From Sulfurimonas sp. (GTDB lineage: Bacteria; Campylobacterota; Campylobacteria; Campylobacterales; Sulfurimonadaceae), in assembly GCA_026988735.1 (NCBI GenBank), contig JALSKR010000073.1, positions 1 through 19,491 of the forward strand: 19,491 nt of DNA, written 5' to 3'. Below, piece after piece: positions 14,937 through 19,491 of this stretch (positions within the stretch are counted from its first letter, which is position 1; each line of letters begins with the position of its first letter). The notes under the pieces are model-generated. The model had not been told where the DNA came from. It was given only the letters and a program-made list of their open reading frames with translations, and did not search any database. The position numbers and the translations under genes were made by a program.

Positions 14937-15760
14937 ATCTTCTCCTTGGCCATAGGGTGACATGCTTCTACTGTATCTTTGAGATCCTGCTTTTGAATAT
15001 GTGTATATATTTGTGTTGTCAGCAGTGAAGCATGCCCCAAAAGTTCTTGCACTACCCGTAAATCGGCTCCACCGCGAATCAGTGAAGTTGCATAGGAGTG
15101 ACGCAGTACATGAGGAGAAACTCCAAGATATTTTTGTGTTATTTTAAACGCAGATATTCGACTGAGTTTACCGCCTTTGTAGTTGCACCAAACATACTCT
15201 TTGTTCATATTACATGTAACCAAATATGCATCTATTGCTTTTTTTGCGACGGCAGCCAAGGGAACAATTCTCTCTTTTTCTCCCTTTGCATGCCTTACAT
15301 GTAACCATCCGCCTTCTATATCGCCGAGTTCCAATTCCAGACATTCACTGATACGTGTACCGCTTGCATATAAAAAAAGTATCAAAGCATAGTCACGCTT
15401 TCCTATCCAGGTTGTTGTATCTATCAAGTCAAGACCATGCATTATATCTTCATAGGATAAAAATTTTGGAAGAAGTTTTGGAATTTTTGCAAATTTCAGT
15501 TTTGTTTTTTCACTGCTGAAATGCTGTTTGTAACAAAATTCAAAAAAAGCATTGACAGAGGAGAGTTTTCTGTTAAGCGTGCGTTTGTTTGTATAAAAAG
15601 AGAGAACACTTATAAGTTTTTTTGTATCAAGAGTAATCAACGGTTGTGAGAGTTGTTCTTCAATAGCACAAAGGTCACTTCTGTATGCCTCTACGCTCTT
15701 TTTACTTAAAGCTCTTGTTACAGTAATATACTCTAAAAAAGCTTCCAGTTCGTTTGACAT
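14933..15760 (-). CDS. Tyrosine recombinase (Xer-like)
   Basis: 275 residues with all six active-site residues: Arg136 (ASGTRISE), Lys159 (HAKGEKER), His217 and Arg220 (SPHVLRHSYATSL), His243 (LLGHASL) and Tyr252 (QIYTHI). The N-terminal SAM-like core-binding domain (1-95) has the usual FLEYI and SVEAYRSDL helices. The length fits XerC/XerD better than the single XerH of Helicobacter and Campylobacter, which is about 350-360 residues from memory. It lies in an operon with envelope genes rather than in an integron, phage or island, so it is more likely a chromosome-maintenance enzyme than an integrase. No dif-like site was recognised nearby. Its start abuts the lipoprotein stop with no gap. 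Two TTACATGTAA palindromes lie within it. Confidence 0.9.
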   Translation of the reverse strand: MSNELEAFLEYITVTRALSKKSVEAYRSDLCAIEEQLSQPLITLDTKKLISVLSFYTNKRTLNRKLSSVNAFFEFCYKQHFSSEKTKLKFAKIPKLLPKFLSYEDIMHGLDLIDTTTWIGKRDYALILFLYASGTRISECLELELGDIEGGWLHVRHAKGEKERIVPLAAVAKKAIDAYLVTCNMNKEYVWCNYKGGKLSRISAFKITQKYLGVSPHVLRHSYATSLIRGGADLRVVQELLGHASLLTTQIYTHIQKQDLKDTVEACHPMAKEKI

Positions 15761-16756
15761 CTATTGTATAGAAATTTTCTCATTGTCTACAAAAAAGGCT
15801 TTTTTGCCAACAAATACAAGCCCGTCATCCAAATCTACTTCATGAATGGTATAATCAAATGTTTTTTTGTTAACCACTATCATATACCCCTCTTTTTCCA
15901 GAACATAGAGATTATCTCCATCACTGATCATACCCAAAAAGTGCGCAAAAGGAAATTTCACCTTGGAGTTGACCTGCAAAGAGGGTGTCAAAGAGATTAT
16001 TTCTCCCTGTTTTGTTGTAATATACAAAGCTTTTTCATCATGCACAATATTTCGTATTTCATATTTGGCACGGAGCTCTTTTTGGGAAAGCGCCAAAATT
16101 TTGGAATCACTCGCGGCAATAATTTTATCATCAAAAATACTAAAATAGATAATATTGTTAAAATAATCATCAGAAGAGACAATAACTGTTCTGAGTCTTT
16201 TTTTCAACTTTGTATTAACAATAATAATTTTTCCGTCGAGCGTTGAAAAAATAACCAGATCATTCATAAAATATGGCTGAACAATTCGAATATCATTTGC
16301 TATCGCTTTACCGCCCTGCTCTTTAAATAAAAGCTCTTTTGAATGCATATCATACAAGGCTATTTCATTGTTGGCAAACAAAACCGCCAAAACATCATCT
16401 TTGACACCTGCGGTTGCTATTGTTCTTTTTAAGGCAAAATGTTTTGTTTTTTGTAGTGTATTTTGGGATGTAAGTGTCAAGTTTCCGTCAATTGCGGCAG
16501 ATAAAATCCAACCGTCACTCTGACCAATTACTCTTTGCTGTTCTTTGTCTATTTGTATACTTATGTTTCCGTCTCTGTCTAAAACTTTTCCATTATCCAA
16601 AAGTGCCATATTTGATGAAATATCCACTATTTCATCTTCGATTTGTGTATACTGTTTCCAGTCGTTAGAAACTTTTTTCGGTTTAAAAACCTCTTTTGTA
16701 CTACATCCACTCAACAGCAAAACAATAATTGATGCAAAAAATATATATGTTTTCAA
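15761..16756 (-). CDS. BamB-like outer-membrane lipoprotein (beta-propeller)
   Basis: 331 residues. A lipoprotein signal peptide ends in the lipobox LSGC (Cys18). The rest is a run of short beta-strand repeats such as GKIIIVNTKLKKRLRTV and NNEIALYDMHSKELLF, typical of PQQ-type beta-propellers as in BamB (YfgL). BamB is an accessory of the outer-membrane protein assembly machine. Support also comes from the neighbour: the upstream gene resembles YfgM, and in E. coli yfgM lies directly before bamB. The start is TTG at 16756: a stop lies two codons upstream in frame and only this start keeps the full signal peptide. The GGAG before it is formed by the YfgM-like gene's last codons (Gly-Val-Lys). 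Sequence similarity to BamB is not strong by eye. Confidence 0.7.
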   Translation of the reverse strand: MKTYIFFASIIVLLLSGCSTKEVFKPKKVSNDWKQYTQIEDEIVDISSNMALLDNGKVLDRDGNISIQIDKEQQRVIGQSDGWILSAAIDGNLTLTSQNTLQKTKHFALKRTIATAGVKDDVLAVLFANNEIALYDMHSKELLFKEQGGKAIANDIRIVQPYFMNDLVIFSTLDGKIIIVNTKLKKRLRTVIVSSDDYFNNIIYFSIFDDKIIAASDSKILALSQKELRAKYEIRNIVHDEKALYITTKQGEIISLTPSLQVNSKVKFPFAHFLGMISDGDNLYVLEKEGYMIVVNKKTFDYTIHEVDLDDGLVFVGKKAFFVDNEKISIQ

Positions 16757-16759
16757 GAT

Positions 16760-17356
16760 TTACTTTACTCCATAATGCATTAAAGCGCGGGAAACCTGTG
16801 CTAAAGGTGAATTAACACTGATCATGCTGAGTTTAGAGTGTGCTTCATCAATCTTTTTTTCCTGCATCAAAATAATTGCTGCTTGAACCTGTGCCAAATC
16901 TCTATAGATTGCATTTTGTTCTTCGCTGTAATTTTCAAGCTTATTTAAATCCTGTAGATTTTGTGCTGCTTCATATGTTGACAAATCACCTATAAGCAGA
17001 GCTTTTGAAGTTTGCAGTTTTTCCAACTCTTTTACATTTTTTGCAACAACTGCCTGCGAGTATACCCATACGTCATACAAGACAGGGCTTAATGTCTTCA
17101 AAGTAGCCAATGTTGCTTCATCCTGCGGATTTGCTTTTAGTTGCAAGAGTGCTTCATTTGCAGCTTGAAGTGTATGTTCCTTGTTTAGAGTATAAGCAAT
17201 ATCACCTGCAACAAACAGTGTAATTGCCACTACTGAACCTATCATAAGCTTTTTATATTTTTTTATAAATTTCTCTGTGACTACTGCTTTTTCAAAAAAC
17301 TTTTCTTCTGATGTCAGCTCTTCTTTTACCATTTCAATATTTTCTTTTAAACTCAA
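16760..17356 (-). CDS. YfgM-like membrane-anchored TPR-type protein
   Basis: 198 residues: an acidic and basic cytoplasmic N terminus, one membrane helix (about 37-55, LMIGSVVAITLFVAGDIAYT), and a helical periplasmic part with TPR-like pairs such as YRDLAQVQAAIILMQEKKIDEAHSKL. This is the layout of YfgM, which links the SecYEG translocon to periplasmic chaperones in E. coli. Gene order (immediately before a BamB-like lipoprotein) agrees. The start is TTG at 17356, placed four bases after AAGGAAG; the first ATG is at codon 9 and too far from that ribosome site. It heads a four-gene unit and is divergent from gatC across a 119-base gap. Confidence 0.7.
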   Translation of the reverse strand: MSLKENIEMVKEELTSEEKFFEKAVVTEKFIKKYKKLMIGSVVAITLFVAGDIAYTLNKEHTLQAANEALLQLKANPQDEATLATLKTLSPVLYDVWVYSQAVVAKNVKELEKLQTSKALLIGDLSTYEAAQNLQDLNKLENYSEEQNAIYRDLAQVQAAIILMQEKKIDEAHSKLSMISVNSPLAQVSRALMHYGVK

Positions 17357-17381
17357 AAATCTTCCTTATATCTGTTCAATT

Positions 17382-17389
17382 ATTTTATA
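17382..17389 (-). promoter_or_regulatory. Possible promoter of the YfgM/BamB-like operon
   Basis: On the minus strand this stretch reads TATAAAAT, giving two overlapping -10 candidates (TATAAA and TAAAAT). The start would fall near 17376, about 20 bases before the TTG start at 17356, with AAGGAAG between. No TG extension or -35 is visible, so support is weak. Confidence 0.3.
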
Positions 17390-17422
17390 AAGTTTCTAAT
17401 ATTACCCATAAATAAGTTAAAG

Positions 17423-17444
17423 TTTTATCAAATATATGATAAAA
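17423..17444. repeat. Perfect 8-bp inverted repeat over the gatC promoter
   Basis: TTTTATCA (17423-17430) and TGATAAAA (17437-17444) are perfect inverted arms around a 6-base AT centre. The right arm overlaps the extended -10 of gatC, so a dimeric protein bound here would cover the promoter. It could also be chance in AT-rich DNA. Confidence 0.4.
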
Positions 17445-17445
17445 T
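17437..17445 (+). promoter_or_regulatory. gatC: Extended -10 promoter of gatC operon
   Basis: TG-A-TAAAAT at 17437-17445 is an extended -10 box. A weak -35-like TTAAAG at 17417-17422 lies 17 bases upstream. The predicted start is near 17452, and AGGA at 17466-17469 precedes the ATG at 17476. Confidence 0.5.
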
Positions 17446-17475
17446 CAAAAATAAAATATTAATACAGGATAGACA

Positions 17476-17766
17476 ATGCAAGTAGATGATGCCTTATTAA
17501 CACGATTGGAAAAACTTTCTTATTTACATGTAAGCGATGATAAACGTGAAGAAATCATATCACAACTCTCTGAAATAGTAAGTTTTGTAGACAATTTAAG
17601 TGAGCTGGACACAAGTGAAGTGGACGGTACTTTTGCTATGGATGACAGAGCAACACCTTTACGCGAAGACATTCCGGAGTGTGACATAACAATCAGCCAG
17701 GAAATTTTAAAGCACGCTCCAAAAAGTGCAGATGACTTTTTTATTGTTCCTAAAATCATTGAGTAG
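17476..17766 (+). CDS. gatC: Asp/Glu-tRNA(Asn/Gln) amidotransferase subunit C
   Basis: 96 residues, the usual GatC size. The N-terminal helices (LLTRLEKLSYLHVSDDKREEI, shown here in part as LEKLSYLHVSDD), the segment FVDNLSELDTSEVDGTF, the LREDIPE turn and the C-terminal FFIVPKIIE are characteristic. GatC stabilises GatA within GatCAB, which converts misacylated Glu-tRNA(Gln) or Asp-tRNA(Asn) to the amidated form in the cytoplasm. gatA and gatB are not in the window, as expected where gat genes are scattered. AGGA precedes the ATG. It is followed after four bases by a YffB/ArsC-like gene. One TTACATGTAA palindrome lies at 17524, in the Leu-His-Val codons. Confidence 0.95.
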   Translation: MQVDDALLTRLEKLSYLHVSDDKREEIISQLSEIVSFVDNLSELDTSEVDGTFAMDDRATPLREDIPECDITISQEILKHAPKSADDFFIVPKIIE

Positions 17767-17770
17767 TTCC

Positions 17771-18112
17771 ATGATAAAAGTTTATGGTATTAAAAACTGT
17801 GACAGCGTCAAAAAGGCACTCTCTTTTTTTAAAAAACATAATTTGGCATATGAGCTTTTTGATTTTAAAACACAGAAACTTCCATGTGAAAAAGTAGACT
17901 ACTGGATTTCTAAAGTCGGGTTAAAACCCCTCTTTAATACCAGAAGTACCACCTACAGAAATCTCAAACTCAAAGAAATGAACCTGGATGAGAAGCAACA
18001 GCAAGAGTGGCTCTGCAAAGAAAATCTGCTGATTAAACGTCCTGTAACAGAATATAATGATGATGTTCTTGTCGGCTTCAATGAAGAACTATACAAAAGG
18101 AGTTTCTTATGA
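17771..18112 (+). CDS. YffB/Spx/ArsC-family thioredoxin-fold protein
   Basis: 113 residues. The N terminus MIKVYGIKNCDSVKKALSFF is typical of the YffB branch of the arsenate-reductase family, with a single Cys10 in KNCDSVKK rather than a CxxC pair; NTRSTTYRNL and LIKRPVTEYNDDVLVGF complete the family pattern. YffB-type proteins are thought to act as glutathione- or thiol-dependent reductases; real arsenate reduction is not implied and there is no ars operon nearby. The ATG at 17771 is chosen because it begins the thioredoxin-fold strand; an in-frame ATG 45 bases earlier lies inside gatC and adds residues that fit no family. The stop overlaps the pilT start by ATGA. Confidence 0.88.
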   Translation: MIKVYGIKNCDSVKKALSFFKKHNLAYELFDFKTQKLPCEKVDYWISKVGLKPLFNTRSTTYRNLKLKEMNLDEKQQQEWLCKENLLIKRPVTEYNDDVLVGFNEELYKRSFL

Positions 18113-19206
18113 ATGAAGAAGTAAAAACAGAGAGTTCTACTCAACGCTTAGATATCAAAAAGCTGTTAAAAAGTGTACTTGCCTTTAAATCTTCGGATTT
18201 ACACCTTGTTGTGGGAAGTGAACCGCAAATCAGAATAGACAAAGAACTGCGTGCTTTGAATCTTCCAGTCCTTACTGCCAATGATATTGAAGAGATGGCC
18301 TATTCTCTTATCGAGGATAAACAAAAGAAAGTTTTTGAAGAGCACAACGAACTGGACTTCTCCTTTGAACTCAAAGATGTCGGCCGTTTTCGTGCAAACT
18401 TTTACAGAACCATACATGGAATTGCCTGTGCTTTTCGTATGATTCCAATTGATATACCAACACTTGACGAATATGGAAACCCTCCGATTTTCAAGGAACT
18501 GGTTAAAAAAGAAAAAGGGCTTATCCTGGTAACCGGTCCGACAGGTTCGGGTAAATCAACAACACTTGCATCAATGTTGCATGAAATCAATATGACAGAA
18601 CGCCGCCATATTATCACCATCGAAGATCCAGTGGAATTTGTGCATAAAAACATCAAGTCTCTCTTTTCTCAGCGAGATGTAGGAAGCAATACCGAATCAT
18701 TTGCCACAGCACTCAAATACTCCCTTCGTCAAGATCCTGACATCATTCTCATCGGGGAGATGCGAGATGCCGAAACCATCGGTGCAGCTCTCACAGCTGC
18801 AGAAACCGGTCACCTTGTTTTTGGAACCCTGCACACGAACTCTGCACCGGGAACTATCAACCGTATTATTGATGTGTTTGACGGAGAAGAACAGGCCCAA
18901 ATTCGAGCACAACTCTCTTCTTCCTTAGTAGCCGTCATTTCTCAAACACTTATTCCAAGAATAGGTGGCGGGAAAGTTGCAACGCAAGAGATCCTTATCA
19001 CAAATCCGGCAATCCAAAATCAAATACGAGAGGACAAAGTACACCAGATTTATTCTCAAATGCAGTTAAACCAACAAGAGACACATATGACAACGCAGAC
19101 ACAACAACTGATAGAACTGCTTCAAAAAAATATTATCTCAAAAGAAAATGCCATTAAAAACTCTAACAGACCTGAAGAGTTGATAAAAATGATTAGTAAT
19201 ATTTAA
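18109..19206 (+). CDS. pilT: Twitching-motility/pilus-retraction ATPase PilT
   Basis: 365 residues. Hexameric secretion-ATPase motifs are all present: Walker A GPTGSGKST (143-151), Asp box TIEDPVEF (170-177), Walker B DIILIGEMRD (211-220) and His box TGHLVFGTLHTN (233-244). The N-terminal SSDLHLVVGSEPQIRID matches PilT rather than PilB, and the absence of a long N-terminal domain also points to retraction. The PilT-specific AIRNLIRE motif appears as AIQNQIRE (301-308), a moderate change. It depolymerises type IV pili from the cytoplasmic face. AAGGAG lies seven bases before the ATG, which overlaps the preceding stop. No other pilus genes are in the window. No clear hairpin terminator follows. 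Confidence 0.95.
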   Translation: MNEEVKTESSTQRLDIKKLLKSVLAFKSSDLHLVVGSEPQIRIDKELRALNLPVLTANDIEEMAYSLIEDKQKKVFEEHNELDFSFELKDVGRFRANFYRTIHGIACAFRMIPIDIPTLDEYGNPPIFKELVKKEKGLILVTGPTGSGKSTTLASMLHEINMTERRHIITIEDPVEFVHKNIKSLFSQRDVGSNTESFATALKYSLRQDPDIILIGEMRDAETIGAALTAAETGHLVFGTLHTNSAPGTINRIIDVFDGEEQAQIRAQLSSSLVAVISQTLIPRIGGGKVATQEILITNPAIQNQIREDKVHQIYSQMQLNQQETHMTTQTQQLIELLQKNIISKENAIKNSNRPEELIKMISNI

Positions 19207-19252
19207 ATAAGCTTTAAATATAAAAATTAATACTTTTGTAACACTCTTTTTA

Positions 19253-19258
19253 TAAGAT
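19253..19258 (+). promoter_or_regulatory. Possible promoter of the TonB-receptor-like gene
   Basis: TATAAGAT at 19251-19258 contains a -10-like TAAGAT. It lies about 30 bases before the ATG at 19288, with AAAAGGA as ribosome site. No good -35 is seen. Confidence 0.3.
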
Positions 19259-19287
19259 ACGCCTTGAAATTAAGAAAAAGGATAAAA

Positions 19288-19491
19288 ATGAAAAGAGATG
19301 TTACCCTTTCACTTTTATGTGCTATAGCTATAAATTTATCAGCTGCCACTTTAGATACCATTGCAGTAGAATCTTCTACTATTGATGATTTAGGAACCGA
19401 CCTTGCGACAGAAGTTTCTACTGTAAACAGTATCGACAGAGCAACTTATGAGGAGATAAATCCAAAAAATATTAACGAGGTACTTCAAACA
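19288..19491 (+). CDS. N terminus of a probable TonB-dependent outer-membrane receptor (cut by window end)
   Basis: 68 residues are visible before the window ends. A short signal peptide (MKRDVTLSLLCAIAINLSAA) is followed by LDTIAVESST, which looks like a TonB box region, and by the beginning of a plug domain (RATYEEINPKNINEVLQT). Such receptors import iron chelates, cobalamin or other ligands; the ligand cannot be told from this piece. The ATG follows AAAAGGATAAAA, a good ribosome site. Confidence 0.7.
   Translation, partial: MKRDVTLSLLCAIAINLSAATLDTIAVESSTIDDLGTDLATEVSTVNSIDRATYEEINPKNINEVLQT

Noticed and set aside
14937..14963. ATG at 14963 for the HD-domain gene
   Set aside because: A strong AAGGAG lies between it and the ATG at 14936, inside what would be coding sequence.
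14933..15760. Recombinase as sign of a mobile element or integron
   Set aside because: No direct repeats, tRNA target, att-like sites, phage or transfer genes flank it; it sits within a tight operon of core-type genes.
17726..17770. ATG at 17726 for the YffB/ArsC-like gene
   Set aside because: The extra 15 residues overlap gatC and do not belong to the thioredoxin fold, which begins at MIKVYG.
1..19491. tRNA, rRNA, riboswitch or CRISPR array
   Set aside because: Gaps between genes are 119 bases or less and hold no cloverleaf, no regular short repeats and no recognisable aptamer.

Overview
The window reads as chromosomal DNA of a free-living Campylobacterota (epsilonproteobacterium), most like a Sulfurimonas-type sulfur or hydrogen oxidiser. 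The grounds are an AT-rich composition (roughly 36% GC by eye), short gene names typical of that group (a free-standing FlhB C-terminal domain, a BamB/YfgM-like pair, solitary gatC, PilT), very tight gene packing with TAATG and ATGA stop/start overlaps, and promoters that are mostly extended -10 boxes (TGnTATAAT) with no clear -35. The genus is an inference. There are no rRNA or tRNA genes, no CRISPR array, no insertion sequence, and no stretch over 300 bases without a gene; the longest gap is about 119 bases (17357-17475).

Layout. (A) 35-981, minus strand: a short TenI/ThiE-like protein and an unrecognised small protein, read from a promoter at about 1004-1009. At 2-7 there is a further promoter pointing out of the window. 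(B) 1033-2216, plus strand: a FliK-like protein overlapping an 84-residue FlhB-like export-switch domain. (C) 2230-6790, minus strand: HDOD protein, DNA polymerase I with all three activities apparently intact, and an aldo/keto reductase, each overlapping the next. (D) 6870-13201, plus strand: five tightly packed genes encoding a P3A-type proton ATPase, a polyphosphate kinase 2, an MgtC/DUF4010 membrane protein, a LOG-family nucleotide phosphoribohydrolase-like protein and a DUF6629-like membrane protein. Regions C and D diverge from back-to-back extended -10 promoters. (E) 13198-14408, minus strand: a NosL-like protein and a DsbD_2/TauE-SafE-like membrane protein, probably for copper handling. 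(F) 14460-17356, minus strand: YfgM-like membrane protein, BamB-like lipoprotein, tyrosine recombinase and HD-domain protein. (G) 17476-19206, plus strand: gatC, a YffB/ArsC-like thioredoxin-fold protein and pilT, followed at 19288 by the truncated start of a probable TonB-dependent receptor.

How it fits together. Most genes are housekeeping. The most system-like unit is region D. Its parts concern ATP-driven proton export, polyphosphate/nucleotide interconversion, nucleotide monophosphate cleavage and two membrane proteins of unknown role, so a shared job in energy or pH stress is a reasonable hypothesis. A second signal that the genes do not explain is a perfect 10-bp palindrome, TTACATGTAA, which occurs six times, always inside coding regions, where fewer than one copy is expected by composition.
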